DNA of 35,373 bases. Origin: JAGPHI01 sp036661035. Lineage in GTDB: Bacteria; Bacillota; Clostridia; Oscillospirales; Ruminococcaceae. A program made the position numbers and the translations under genes. Below the pieces are notes generated by a model. It was not told the DNA's origin and made no database searches. It saw only the letters and a list, made by a program, of their open reading frames with translations. The stretch lies in the NCBI GenBank assembly GCA_036661035.1, contig JAVWZM010000018.1, forward strand, positions 1-35,373, given 5' to 3'. Shown piece by piece: positions 14,368-22,882 of the stretch (its first letter is position 1; each line of letters begins with the position of its first letter).

Positions 14368-15498
14368 TTATTTTATCTTTTTGCCGCCGATAAAAATATG
14401 CTCGGGCGTCATGCTGATATCAAGTACAAGCACGTCTGCGCGCTTGCCTTTTTCGATAGAGCCAAGCTCGTCGTAAAGACCTGCCGCTTTTGCAGGGTTA
14501 ATGGTAGAGGCTTTAAGAGCGCTTTCGATAGGCACGCCAAAGCTTACTGCGCGTTTTACGCATGCCGCAAGGCAGGTTGCGCTTCCGGCGATAGTGCCGT
14601 CTACAAGTGTGGCTTTGCCGTCTTTCATTACTACCTTTTGGCCGCCAAGGCTGTAATCGCCGTTTGGCATACCGCAGGCACGCATGCTGTCGCTGATAAG
14701 GCACACGCGGTCGTCGCCAAACCATTCAAACACGCTGCGTACAACGGCAGGGTGCAGGTGAATACCGTCGCTTATCATCTCTACATGTGCGGCGTAATCG
14801 CTTGCCGCGCCCACAACGCCCGGATCGCGGTGGTTAAAGGCAGGCATTGCGTTAAACAGATGTGTGGTGTGGCTTGCGCCGGCAAGATATGCCGCCTTTG
14901 CTTCGTCGTAGGTGGCTGTGGTGTGGGCTATGGATACTGTGCATTTTTCGCTTGCCTTTGTAATAAAATCAAGGCTACCGCTAAGCTCGGGTGCCATGTC
15001 TACAAATTTAATATTTCCGCCCGAAAGGTCAAACAAACGCGCGAACATATCATAATCGGGATTTACGATATATTCCTCTGCCTGTGCGCCCTTTTTGGCT
15101 TTAGAGAAGAAAGGCCCTTCCATATTTACACCGCGCAGTACAGCACCGCCGCCGTCTTTGCCGAAATACGGCTTTGCAACCGTGATAATATTATCCAAAA
15201 TTTCTTCGCTGAACGCCATAGTTGTGCCGCAAAAGCTGGTAACGCCCTCGCCGCCTAAATATTCGGCAATAGTTTCTATGTCTTTGGCACTGCCGTCGCA
15301 GAAATCGGAGCCTTTTGCACCGTGGATATGGATATCCACAAAGCCCGGAGTAATATATTTGCCGCTAACGTCCATTTCGTCGTCGCCGTGCAAAGTGCCG
15401 GCAGGTGCCACACGTGCAATGCGCTCGCCGCATATCTCTACATCAAGGGCGCGAAAATCCCCCTCGCCCGTAAAGACAAAACCGTTTTTCAATATCAT
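14368..15498 (-). CDS. nagA: N-acetylglucosamine-6-phosphate deacetylase
   Basis: This enzyme removes acetate from GlcNAc-6-phosphate, the first step in recycling amino sugars from the wall or diet. The 376-aa amidohydrolase has the metal motif GFVDIHIHG (His57, His59), a NMEGPFFSKAKKGAQ segment with the metal Glu, substrate His in SIAHTTATYDEA and TTHLFNAMPAFNHRDPG, and the catalytic Asp in CLISDSMRA. The ribosome binding site GGAGGC is well placed. Unlike many genomes, nagB is not adjacent; no amino-sugar regulator or transporter is seen either. A family II repeat follows its 3' end. Confidence 0.95.
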   Translation of the reverse strand: MILKNGFVFTGEGDFRALDVEICGERIARVAPAGTLHGDDEMDVSGKYITPGFVDIHIHGAKGSDFCDGSAKDIETIAEYLGGEGVTSFCGTTMAFSEEILDNIITVAKPYFGKDGGGAVLRGVNMEGPFFSKAKKGAQAEEYIVNPDYDMFARLFDLSGGNIKFVDMAPELSGSLDFITKASEKCTVSIAHTTATYDEAKAAYLAGASHTTHLFNAMPAFNHRDPGVVGAASDYAAHVEMISDGIHLHPAVVRSVFEWFGDDRVCLISDSMRACGMPNGDYSLGGQKVVMKDGKATLVDGTIAGSATCLAACVKRAVSFGVPIESALKASTINPAKAAGLYDELGSIEKGKRADVLVLDISMTPEHIFIGGKKIK

Positions 15499-15647
15499 AG
15501 AATAGCCTCCTTATATATGTTGTTGATGTTTTTATTATAATCCTTTTTAACTCACAGGCATCAGCCAACAGGTTAAAATGGTTTATAGTGCAAAAAGTAT
15601 GGCAAAATGTACACTTTGCAAATGCCGCATATTTTATTTGGTATGCC

Positions 15648-15701
15648 ATCGCACATGCAGGGTTAAAACAATATATTGTAGGAAACGGTCTTGACCGTTC
15701 C
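15648..15701. repeat. Family I fragment next to a GGAACGGTC hairpin
   Basis: ATCGCACATGCAG...GTTAAAAC (15648-15669) matches the hairpin 2/3 junction of family I but hairpin 1 is absent. It is followed by GGAAACGGTC (15681-15690) and GACCGTTCC (15693-15701), a 9-bp stem with one bulged A. It lies 3' of the UPF0210 gene; the hairpin lacks a T-tract, so it is probably not a normal terminator. The rest of the 15499-15760 gap shows a TATAAT near the nagA side without a good -35. Confidence 0.55.
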
Positions 15702-15760
15702 GCCTTTGCACATGGCTGGGCTTACTTAATAAACGCATGTGTAATTAGGCTACCCAAAGT

Positions 15761-17122
15761 TTAGTTTTTTAATGCCTGTATCGGCGCAGGTATGCGCCCA
15801 CCCCTTGCAATAAGTACATCGGGGCTGAAGGTGCTGATAGGCATTACAGGCGCATAGCCCAATAGCCCACCAAAATCTAGCTCGTCGCCTATTTTTTTGC
15901 CTATGGCAGGGATTACGCGCACGGCGGTGGTTTTGCTGTTTACCATGCCTATGGCTGCCTCGTCTGCAATCATGGCGCTAAGCACGCAGGCAGGTGTGTC
16001 GCCCGGCACTACCACCATGTCTATACCTACAGAGCATACAGCCGTCATTGCCTCAAGCTTTTCAAGGGTAAGGCTGCCGCGGCGCACAGCTTTAATCATG
16101 CCGTCGTCTTCGCTTACGGGGATAAACGCACCCGAAAGGCCGCCCACGCTGTTGGACGCCATTACGCCGCCTTTTTTCACAGCGTCGTTTAAAAGGGCAA
16201 GCGCCGCTGTAGTGCCGCAGCCGCCGCAGCTTTCAAGCCCCATTTCTTCAAGAATATTGGCAACGGAATCTCCGATAGCAGGTGTTGGGGCAAGGGATAA
16301 ATCTACAATGCCAAATGGCACGCCAAGCTTTTCGCTGGCAAGGTTGCCCACCAATTGCCCCATGCGTGTAATTTTAAATGCAGTGCGCTTTATCAGCTCT
16401 GCCACTTCGCCGAGAGGTGCCGATTTTGGCAATTGCGCCAAAGCGGCGCGCACAGCACCGGGACCGGATACACCTACATGTATCACGCAGTCGGGCTCGC
16501 CCACACCGTGGAAAGCACCTGCCATAAACGGGTTATCCTCAGGCGCGTTGCAAAACACTACAAGCTTTGCCGCGCCAAGGCAGTTGTTATCTTGGGTTTT
16601 GGCGGCGGCGTCTTTGATAATGCCGCCCATCATGGCGACAGCGTCCATATTAATGCCGGATTTTGTAGAGCCGATATTAACACTGCTGCACACAAAATCC
16701 GTACAGGCAAGAGCCTCAGGAATACTGCGTATAAGCCGCTCGTCGCCTGCGGAAAAGCCTGCATGTACAAGGGCGGAATATCCGCCGATAAAGTTTACAC
16801 CCACTGCCTTTGCGGCGGCGTCCAGTGTTTTGGCGTACCACACAGGATCTGCCGTAGGTGCCGAGGCAAGTATCATGGCGATAGGCGTAACGGAAATGCG
16901 CTTATTTACAATAGGCATGCCGTAATTTGCAGAGATATTGTCGGCAACGCGCACAAGGTCTTTTGCACGAGTGGTGATTTTATTATATATTTTTTCGCAT
17001 GCTTTTTTACCGTCTGCGTCGGCACAGTCTAAAAGGGAAATACCCATTGTGACGGTGCGCACATCAAGGTTTTCGTCGGATATCATCTTAATGGTTTCTA
17101 TAATGTCGTTGGTGTTTAACAT
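15761..17122 (-). CDS. UPF0210 (DUF711/PFL-like) family protein
   Basis: The 453-aa product belongs to UPF0210, a conserved family structurally related to glycyl-radical enzymes but of unknown function. Recognisable stretches are NDIIETIKMISDENLDVRTVTMGISL at the N-terminus, GGYSALVHAGFSAGDERLI, NIGSTKSGINMDAVAMMG, and ESCGGCGTTAALALLNDAVKKGG. It starts at 17122 behind AGGAGCTG. It lies 24 bp after the UPF0237 ACT-domain gene, an arrangement conserved in Firmicutes (known pair), so the ACT protein is probably its regulator or subunit. No glycyl-radical motif typical of PFL (RVSGY) was seen, so enzymatic activity is not assumed. Confidence 0.88.
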   Translation of the reverse strand: MLNTNDIIETIKMISDENLDVRTVTMGISLLDCADADGKKACEKIYNKITTRAKDLVRVADNISANYGMPIVNKRISVTPIAMILASAPTADPVWYAKTLDAAAKAVGVNFIGGYSALVHAGFSAGDERLIRSIPEALACTDFVCSSVNIGSTKSGINMDAVAMMGGIIKDAAAKTQDNNCLGAAKLVVFCNAPEDNPFMAGAFHGVGEPDCVIHVGVSGPGAVRAALAQLPKSAPLGEVAELIKRTAFKITRMGQLVGNLASEKLGVPFGIVDLSLAPTPAIGDSVANILEEMGLESCGGCGTTAALALLNDAVKKGGVMASNSVGGLSGAFIPVSEDDGMIKAVRRGSLTLEKLEAMTAVCSVGIDMVVVPGDTPACVLSAMIADEAAIGMVNSKTTAVRVIPAIGKKIGDELDFGGLLGYAPVMPISTFSPDVLIARGGRIPAPIQALKN

Positions 17123-17146
17123 GGGACAGCTCCTAACAATTACATA

Positions 17147-17416
17147 TTATATGCGGTGCATAGCATCGAACAATTCCTGCCTTGTGATATTTACGTCTAC
17201 ATTCATGGTTTCGCCAAGGGTTGCAAGCTCTGCCTTAAATTCCTTAAAAGGCATATTGCAGCTTGCAATGTCGACAAGCATTATCATGGCGAAGGTGTCG
17301 CGCAATATGCTTTGAGTAACCTCCTCCACATTCACGTTTGCGTTTGAGCATGCTCCGCTTACCTTTGCAAGTATGCCCACCATGTCTTTGCCCACTACGG
17401 TTATAACAGCTTCCAT
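17147..17416 (-). CDS. UPF0237 ACT-domain protein
   Basis: This 89-aa protein is a single ACT domain, the ligand-binding fold that senses amino acids or similar small molecules (GcvR-like). The start at 17416 gives the usual family N-terminus MEAVITVVGKDMVGILAKVSG. AAAGGCGG lies 9-16 nt upstream, whereas the longer in-frame start 39 bp upstream has no ribosome binding site. The ligand pattern is VGKDMVGILAKVSGACSNANVNVEEVTQ. It is the first gene of a two-gene minus-strand operon with the UPF0210 gene. The ligand is unknown. Confidence 0.88.
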   Translation of the reverse strand: MEAVITVVGKDMVGILAKVSGACSNANVNVEEVTQSILRDTFAMIMLVDIASCNMPFKEFKAELATLGETMNVDVNITRQELFDAMHRI

Positions 17417-17546
17417 TTTATGTGCCGCCTTTCTATACGGTGAATTTGTTTTCATTATTTAAGCTTTGCTTTTTGTACATTGTAGCATATTCATATCTGT
17501 TTTTCCATATAATTTACGCGCACAATTGCCAAGTTCATCTAATATG

Positions 17547-17575
17547 TTTACTTTGTTGTTAAAACTGTATATAAT
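17547..17575 (+). promoter_or_regulatory. Sigma-A promoter of the Lrp-aminotransferase operon
   Basis: TTTACT (17547-17552), 17-bp spacer, TATAAT (17570-17575), 36 bp upstream of the regulator ATG. The very AT-rich surroundings are suitable for Lrp-type autoregulation, but no specific operator was identified. Confidence 0.7.
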
Positions 17576-17611
17576 AATGTGTATATTTAATATTGTAAAG
17601 AGGGTTGCATT

Positions 17612-18088
17612 ATGGAAAAAATACTTAAGGTTTTGGAAGACAATGCGCGCGCCAGTCTAGAGGATATTGCCGCTATGGTTGGCATCACTCCGGGCGAAGT
17701 GGCGGCAAAGATAGATGAATATCAAAAAGAGCATATTATCAATGGCTATAAAGCGCTTGTGGACTGGGAAAAAGCAGGAGTGCCAAGAGTACAGGCAATA
17801 ATAGAGCTGCGTGTGTCCCCAAGGCGCGACCGTGGGTTCGACGAAATAGCCATGGCGGTTGCCAATTTAGACGAGGTGGACTCTGTGTCGCTAATGAGTG
17901 GCGGCTACGACCTTGCCCTTGTGATATCGGGAAAAAGCTTTCAGGATATTGCCCTTTTTGTTGCAAAAAGGCTTTCACCGCTAGACGGAGTGCTTTCTAC
18001 AGCAACACATTTTGTATTGCGCACTTATAAAAAAGACGGCGTTTTGTTTGGAAACGACAATGTGGACGAACGGGAGTGGCAGATATAA
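17612..18088 (+). CDS. Lrp/AsnC-family transcriptional regulator (AlaR-like)
   Basis: The 158-aa regulator has an N-terminal helix-turn-helix (residues about 3-45, ILKVLEDNARASLEDIAAMVG) and a C-terminal RAM/AsnC ligand-binding domain (about 65-145) with DEVDSVSLMSGGYDLALVISG, the amino-acid binding turn. It overlaps the aminotransferase start by one base (TAATG), so both are translated from one message. The same order is known in Bacillus subtilis, where alaR (yugG) controls alaT (yugH) encoding alanine transaminase. By analogy it probably activates or represses its own operon in response to an amino acid such as alanine. The ligand is inferred, not seen. Confidence 0.88.
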   Translation: MEKILKVLEDNARASLEDIAAMVGITPGEVAAKIDEYQKEHIINGYKALVDWEKAGVPRVQAIIELRVSPRRDRGFDEIAMAVANLDEVDSVSLMSGGYDLALVISGKSFQDIALFVAKRLSPLDGVLSTATHFVLRTYKKDGVLFGNDNVDEREWQI

Positions 18089-19248
18089 TGGATTATGAAC
18101 GCCACTTATCACAAAAAGCCAAAGAGATGCGCCCATCGGGCATACGCAAATTTTTCGACATAGCCGCCGATATGAAGGATTGCATATCCCTTGGCGTGGG
18201 CGAGCCGGATTTTAAAACCCCTTGGGTAATACGCGAGGCAGGTATTAATAGCCTTGAAAAAGGCAGAACGTTTTATACGTCCAATTCCGGGCTTAAAGAG
18301 ATGCGCTACGAAATGTGCGAATATCTTAATAGACGCTTTGGCCTTAATTACGATTATATAAAAGAAACCATTGTTACCGTGGGCGGCAGCGAAGCCATAG
18401 ATATGTGTATTCGCGCCCTTGTAAACCCGGGCGACGAGGTGATTATCCCAGAGCCTTGTTACGTAAGCTATTTGCCTATTACTACTCTTACAGGCGGCGT
18501 GGCTGTGACCCTTCCGCTTTTGGCAAAGGATAATTTTAAGCTGACAGCCGAGGCACTAAAGGCGGCAATTACCCCTAAAACCAAGCTTTTAATCATGCCT
18601 TTCCCGTGTAACCCCACAGGTGCTGTAATGCGCCGCGAGGATTTAGAGCCTATTGCAGAGGTGTTGCGCGGCACAGACGTGTTTGTATTAAGCGACGAAA
18701 TATATGCCGAGCTTACCTATGGCGAAAAGCATGTGAGTATCGCGTCTTTAGACGGCATGAAGGAACGCACTATATTAGTGAACGGCTTTTCTAAGGCGTA
18801 TGCCATGACAGGCTGGCGCTTGGGCTATGCTTGCGGCCCTGAGCCTATTATTAAAGTGATGATAAAAATACATCAAGCCGCCATAATGTGCGCCCCCACC
18901 ACCAGCCAGTACGCGGCAATTACCGCCTTGCGTAGCTGCGACGACGATATCGAGAAAATGCGCGAGGAATACGATATGCGCCGCCGCCTAATGGTAAAAG
19001 CTTTAAACGATATGGGGCTTTCCTGCTTTGAGCCTGAGGGCGCGTTTTACGCCTTTCCTTCTATTAAAAGCACAAAGCTTGCAAGCGGCGAATTTTGCGA
19101 AAAGCTTTTATACGGCAAAAAAGTGGCAGTTGTGCCGGGCACTGCCTTTGGGGATTCGGGCGAGGGGCATGTGCGCATAAGCTATTCTTATTCTACAGCG
19201 CATTTATTAGAGGCGCTTTCTCGCATTAAGGACTTTGTGCATGAGTAA
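18088..19248 (+). CDS. Class I/II PLP-dependent aminotransferase (AlaT-like)
   Basis: This fold-type I transaminase moves an amino group between an amino acid and 2-oxoglutarate or pyruvate. The 386-aa product has LGVGEPDFKTPW (34-46), NPTG (175-178), SDEIYAEL (202-209) and the PLP lysine K236 in NGFSKAYAMTGWRLGY. Arg in VRISYSYS near the C-terminus binds the substrate carboxylate. The start ATG 18088 overlaps the regulator stop (TAATG); a GTG 12 bp upstream is also possible but has a poorer fit. Context with an Lrp-type regulator supports alanine transaminase as in B. subtilis alaT. Aspartate or aromatic specificity cannot be excluded. Confidence 0.9.
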   Translation: MDYERHLSQKAKEMRPSGIRKFFDIAADMKDCISLGVGEPDFKTPWVIREAGINSLEKGRTFYTSNSGLKEMRYEMCEYLNRRFGLNYDYIKETIVTVGGSEAIDMCIRALVNPGDEVIIPEPCYVSYLPITTLTGGVAVTLPLLAKDNFKLTAEALKAAITPKTKLLIMPFPCNPTGAVMRREDLEPIAEVLRGTDVFVLSDEIYAELTYGEKHVSIASLDGMKERTILVNGFSKAYAMTGWRLGYACGPEPIIKVMIKIHQAAIMCAPTTSQYAAITALRSCDDDIEKMREEYDMRRRLMVKALNDMGLSCFEPEGAFYAFPSIKSTKLASGEFCEKLLYGKKVAVVPGTAFGDSGEGHVRISYSYSTAHLLEALSRIKDFVHE

Positions 19249-20365
19249 AGTTTATTATTATAATGTAAACGATTATAATGGCAAAGAGCTTGCCCTTGCG
19301 GTGGAGGCCATTTTTGCGCAAAGCGAAAACGCAAAAGGGCTTTGCAAGGACACCAAGCTTTTGATAAAGCCGAATTTGCTTGCAAAGCACACCCCAGATG
19401 CCGCCGTTACCACCCACCCACAGCTTTTACTGGAAGTGATACGCGCCGCCAAAAGGCGCGGAGTAACGCAGATTATAATGGCGGATTCCTCAGGCGGCAC
19501 CTATAACGCCGCCATGATGCAAAGCATATATAAGGCAAGCGGCCTTGCAAGCGTGTGCCAAGACGAGGGCGTGCAAATATACACACAGTGCAAATGGGGT
19601 AGCGTAAAAACAAATGGCAACGCAGTGCGCGAATTTAACCTTATCGAGCCAGTTTTAGACGCGGATTTTATCATCAATTTGCCCAAGCTTAAAACACATA
19701 TGATGATGGGCATGTCGGGTGCTGTTAAAAACCTGTTTGGCTGTATACCCGGCCTGCAAAAGGCAGAAATGCATATGCGCTTTCCGCAAGCCGAGCGTTT
19801 TGGCGAAATGTTGGTAGATTTATGCGAGGCTGTGCGTCCACAGCTTTCCATAGTAGACGGCGTAATGGGCATGGAGGGCGACGGGCCTGCAGGCGGCAAG
19901 CCACGAAAGTGTAATTGCGTTTTAGGCGGCGAAAACCCATATGCCATAGACCTTGCCATATGCAAGCTTATAGGCATGGAGGCGATGAACGTGCCGTTTT
20001 TATCCGCGGCAAATATCCGCGGCTTATGCGGCAAATCGGCGGAAGAAATAGAGATAATAGGGGACAAGCTGCTGCCTATAAAAGGCTTTCTTTTGCCCTC
20101 GGGCCATAGCGAGGTGGATTTTAGGCAGAGTGTGCCGCGGATTTTGCGCTTTGCTGTGCCTATGGTGCAGGGCTTTGTTGCGCCGCGGCCCTTTATCCGC
20201 AAAAAGCTTTGCATAGGCTGTGGCAAATGCGCGGATATCTGCCCCGGGCATACTATAAATATTATAAATAAAAAGGCAAGCATAGAGCGCAAAAGCTGTA
20301 TTAAATGCTTTTGCTGCCACGAGATGTGCCCCGTAAAGGCAATAGGTGTGCGCAGCTTTTTTTAA
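19241..20365 (+). CDS. DUF362 domain protein with C-terminal 2x[4Fe-4S] ferredoxin domain
   Basis: The 374-aa product joins a DUF362 domain (about residues 1-300; KLLIKPNLLAKHTPD, MADSSGGTYN, INLPKLKTHMMMGMSGAVKNLFG, GVMGMEGDGPAGG) to a ferredoxin domain with CIGCGKCADICPGH and CIKCFCCHEMCPVKA, each a full CxxCxxCxxxCP set. The ATG at 19241 lies 8 bp inside the aminotransferase gene, so translation is coupled. A GTG two codons earlier is less likely. DUF362 proteins are common in strict anaerobes and are often described only as iron-sulfur proteins; the role here is unknown. A redox task linked to amino-acid metabolism is a guess from the operon. Confidence 0.9.
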   Translation: MSKVYYYNVNDYNGKELALAVEAIFAQSENAKGLCKDTKLLIKPNLLAKHTPDAAVTTHPQLLLEVIRAAKRRGVTQIIMADSSGGTYNAAMMQSIYKASGLASVCQDEGVQIYTQCKWGSVKTNGNAVREFNLIEPVLDADFIINLPKLKTHMMMGMSGAVKNLFGCIPGLQKAEMHMRFPQAERFGEMLVDLCEAVRPQLSIVDGVMGMEGDGPAGGKPRKCNCVLGGENPYAIDLAICKLIGMEAMNVPFLSAANIRGLCGKSAEEIEIIGDKLLPIKGFLLPSGHSEVDFRQSVPRILRFAVPMVQGFVAPRPFIRKKLCIGCGKCADICPGHTINIINKKASIERKSCIKCFCCHEMCPVKAIGVRSFF

Positions 20366-20516
20366 ATGAATGGCAACATTTTGCAATATGCTTTTAAATG
20401 TGCAAATATATACAAAGCTGTACACGGCAAATATTAGCCGCGTGCAAAACTCATAAGACCGTTACTCATTCCTAAGCTTTGCACATGGCTGCAAATATAT
20501 TTAAAGAGGTGTCAAT

Positions 20517-21386
20517 ATGCGCTCGGTAACTGTACTTGCGCCCGCAAAACTAAATTTAACCTTGGACATTACAGGCATTGCGCCTAATGGATACCACGAA
20601 ATGGACATGCTTATGCAGGCTGTAAATTTGTACGAAAACGTTACGGTGCGCAAAAGCAGCGGGCTTGCTGTGCGTTTGCCCGGCAGCAAGGTACCTGCAA
20701 ATAAATACAACACCGCCATAAAGGCGGCAATAGGTTTTTTTAACGCAACAGGGCTTTTGGCAGGTGCGGATATTACAATCCATAAGGCTGTGCCTGTGCG
20801 CGCAGGCATGGCAGGTGGCAGCGCAGACGCGGCGGCGGTACTAGTGGCGCTAAACGAATTGTATGGGGCAGGGCTTACGCAAAGGGAGCTTTGCGACATA
20901 GGCAAAGATGTTGGTGCCGATGTGCCTTTTTCCATAATAGGCGGCACGGCGCGTGTGCGCGGCATAGGCGAAATTATCGAGCCGATAGATAGTTGCCCAC
21001 CGTGCTGGTTTTGCGTGTGCATGCCAAATATAGGTATATCAACGCCGGCGGCATATGCAAGATATGACGAATACGGCGCAAAGCGGCACCCGAATAATAG
21101 CGGCGCACAAGCAGCAATAAAAAACAAAGATTTAAAGGGAATGGCGGCATGCCTTTATAATGTATTACAGGAATGTAGCGAAAGCTGCCACAACGACAAT
21201 ATCTGTAATATCTTAAACAAAAACGGCGCGATGGCGTCTTTAATGACGGGTAGCGGTGCGGCGGTGTTTGGCGTGTTTACCACTAAGCGCGAGGCAATTG
21301 CAGCAAAGGCGGCTCTTAGCGAGCAGTACGCTCAGTGTTGGGTTTTACACCCAATAGCTTGCGGAGCAAAAATATTGGAGCATTAA
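20517..21386 (+). CDS. ispE: 4-diphosphocytidyl-2-C-methyl-D-erythritol kinase
   Basis: This GHMP-family kinase phosphorylates CDP-ME in the MEP route to isoprenoids, needed for the undecaprenyl carrier of wall synthesis. The 289-aa product shows VLAPAKLNLTLDI with Lys11, PNGYHEMDMLMQAV, ATP loop PVRAGMAGGSADAAA (93-107; the family usually has SSD, here SAD), DVPFSIIGGTARVRGIGE and the C-terminal MTGSGAAVFGVF. Ribosome binding site AGAGGTG. The preceding 150-bp gap has only a weak hairpin around 20422-20443, so it may be read from the upstream operon. A family I repeat follows. Confidence 0.95.
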   Translation: MRSVTVLAPAKLNLTLDITGIAPNGYHEMDMLMQAVNLYENVTVRKSSGLAVRLPGSKVPANKYNTAIKAAIGFFNATGLLAGADITIHKAVPVRAGMAGGSADAAAVLVALNELYGAGLTQRELCDIGKDVGADVPFSIIGGTARVRGIGEIIEPIDSCPPCWFCVCMPNIGISTPAAYARYDEYGAKRHPNNSGAQAAIKNKDLKGMAACLYNVLQECSESCHNDNICNILNKNGAMASLMTGSGAAVFGVFTTKREAIAAKAALSEQYAQCWVLHPIACGAKILEH

Positions 21387-21412
21387 TTTGCGTGCCGACA
21401 TAGCAATGGATT

Positions 21413-21514
21413 TCAATAAAACAAGTCTGCGGACTTGTTTTATTAAAAAACCTTATCCGATGTGCGTGCTATCGCACATGCACCGTTCAAACTGTTTTGA
21501 GAAACAGTTTGAAC
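21413..21514 (+). repeat. Family I structured repeat, copy B
   Basis: Hairpin 1 AATAAAACAAGTC/GACTTGTTTTATT (21415-21427, 21432-21444, loop TGCG) is followed by CTTATC and hairpin 2 ATGTGCG/CGCACAT (21460-21479 region, loop TGCTAT). Hairpin 3 is a perfect 13-bp stem GTTCAAACTGTTT/AAACAGTTTGAAC (21485-21497, 21502-21514). It is the best preserved copy, lying between ispE and the LRR-like gene. Confidence 0.87.
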
Positions 21515-21545
21515 ACAATAAGCAACAGAAAGCAGGTAAAAACAT

Positions 21546-22109
21546 ATGGCTTTACAAGTGCGAGAAGATGTGTCTGTAAAATACAGAGATTTTTATAAGC
21601 TGGTAGGCGGAGCATGCGATGGCGCGTTGGTTTTGGAAAACATTACAGACGACGATGCCGCCGCTATAACGGATTTTACCGCTACTAAAATTATACTGAA
21701 AAACAGCCCTCTTTTAACGAAACTGGATTTTTTGTCCGGCTTTAAGTGCCTTGAGGAAATATCTTTAATAAAATGCAAAAAGCTTACAAAGCTTTGGGAT
21801 TTAAGCGAAAATAACAGCCTGCACTCCCTTGCTATTACTGCCTGTGTAAAGCTTTGCGACATAGAGGCTTTGCGCTATGGCGGCGACCTTGAGCATTTTT
21901 TCTTCGACAATGTTTGGGGCTTTAAGAAAATGAAAAGCTTTGTGCCATTAAAGGCGCATACAGGGCTTAAAACACTGGATTTGGCGTGCAAAGCCGAAAG
22001 AGATGCCGGCAAAATAGATTTTAATGCGGCATGGCCAAGCCTTGAATCCTTTACCATAAGCCCTGTACTTAAGAAGAATTTTATTACAGCGGCAGAGGTG
22101 AGGCACTGA
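21546..22109 (+). CDS. Leucine-rich-repeat-like cytoplasmic protein
   Basis: The 187-aa product has no assigned family. Residues about 45-160 contain irregular 20-25-residue repeats with LRR-like spacing (ATKIILKNSPLLTKLDFL, LEEISLIKCKKLTKLWDL, LHSLAITACVKLCDIEAL, LKTLDLACKA). They fit a short leucine-rich-repeat solenoid. There is no signal peptide or transmembrane segment, so it is probably cytosolic. It overlaps the ThrE-type gene by one base (TGATG), which implies coupled expression and perhaps a partner role. The ribosome binding site (AGCAGGTA) is weak, so the start is moderately certain. LRR similarity is judged by eye only. Confidence 0.65.
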   Translation: MALQVREDVSVKYRDFYKLVGGACDGALVLENITDDDAAAITDFTATKIILKNSPLLTKLDFLSGFKCLEEISLIKCKKLTKLWDLSENNSLHSLAITACVKLCDIEALRYGGDLEHFFFDNVWGFKKMKSFVPLKAHTGLKTLDLACKAERDAGKIDFNAAWPSLESFTISPVLKKNFITAAEVRH

Positions 22110-22882
22110 TGTCGGCGCAAAAGCAGGTGCTGCAGCTTTGTGTAGATGCAGGCGTGATGCTGTTGCAAAATGGTGCGGAGGTTTTCAGAGTGCAGGAAAC
22201 CATGGAGCGCATTGCAAAGGCATATCACGCGGAAAACTTTCATGTATATGTGCTTACTAACGGCATTTTCGCGTCTATTGACGATGAGGGCAGCACAGTA
22301 AACAGCGAGATACGCCATATCCCTTTTACTACAATGCATATGGGGCGCATAGCGGCGCTTAACGATTTATCAAGGAATATCGAAAGCGGCAAGGTAAGCG
22401 CCGAAGCCGCGTTGGAGGACATAAAAAAAATAGGCAAAATGCCTTATTCAAGCGCGCTCGCCTGTGTGCTGGCGTGTGGTGTAGGCGCTGCATGCTTTGC
22501 ATATATTTTTGGCGGAACGGTGTGGGACGCTGCCTCGGCGCTTTGCGTGGGGGTTATTTTGCAGCTGTTTCTGTTTTTTGTAGGCAAATACAAGCTCAGC
22601 CGAATTATTATAAACATTATGGCATCTGCGGTTTGCGCCGCATGCAGCTATGTTTTGTTTGCGCTTGGCATGGGTACCGCGTTAAACCACATTATTATAG
22701 GCGCGATTATCCCCCTTGTGCCGGGCATGGCGCTTACCATGTCTATACGGGATTTTGCCAACGGAGATTATCTGTCCGGCGCAATCCGCCTTATAGATGC
22801 ACTGCTTGTGGGCGGCTGCATTGCCATAGGCGTAGGCGCAGTGCTTATGGTGCTAAGTGCCTTTACGGGGGTGCGGATATGA
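22109..22882 (+). CDS. ThrE/YjjP-type exporter subunit (large half)
   Basis: This 257-aa protein has the ThrE N-terminal pattern: a cytosolic hydrolase-like segment (LCVDAGVMLLQNGAEVFRVQETMERIAKAYH) and then about five transmembrane helices from residue 112. The loop GAIIPLVPGMALTMSIRDFANGDYLSGAIRLIDALLVGG is characteristic. In Corynebacterium ThrE is one chain that exports threonine/serine; in E. coli the role is split between YjjP and YjjB (reported in succinate export). The split form is present here. ATGA overlap with the next gene and TGATG overlap with the gene before make one translational unit. The exported substrate is unknown. Confidence 0.87.
   Translation: MSAQKQVLQLCVDAGVMLLQNGAEVFRVQETMERIAKAYHAENFHVYVLTNGIFASIDDEGSTVNSEIRHIPFTTMHMGRIAALNDLSRNIESGKVSAEAALEDIKKIGKMPYSSALACVLACGVGAACFAYIFGGTVWDAASALCVGVILQLFLFFVGKYKLSRIIINIMASAVCAACSYVLFALGMGTALNHIIIGAIIPLVPGMALTMSIRDFANGDYLSGAIRLIDALLVGGCIAIGVGAVLMVLSAFTGVRI

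Noticed and set aside
22474..22878. Long in-frame extension upstream of the small ThrE_2 gene
   Set aside because: It lies wholly inside the large exporter gene in another frame and is Cys/Arg/Tyr-rich with no ribosome binding site. The ATGA start at 22879 explains the protein.
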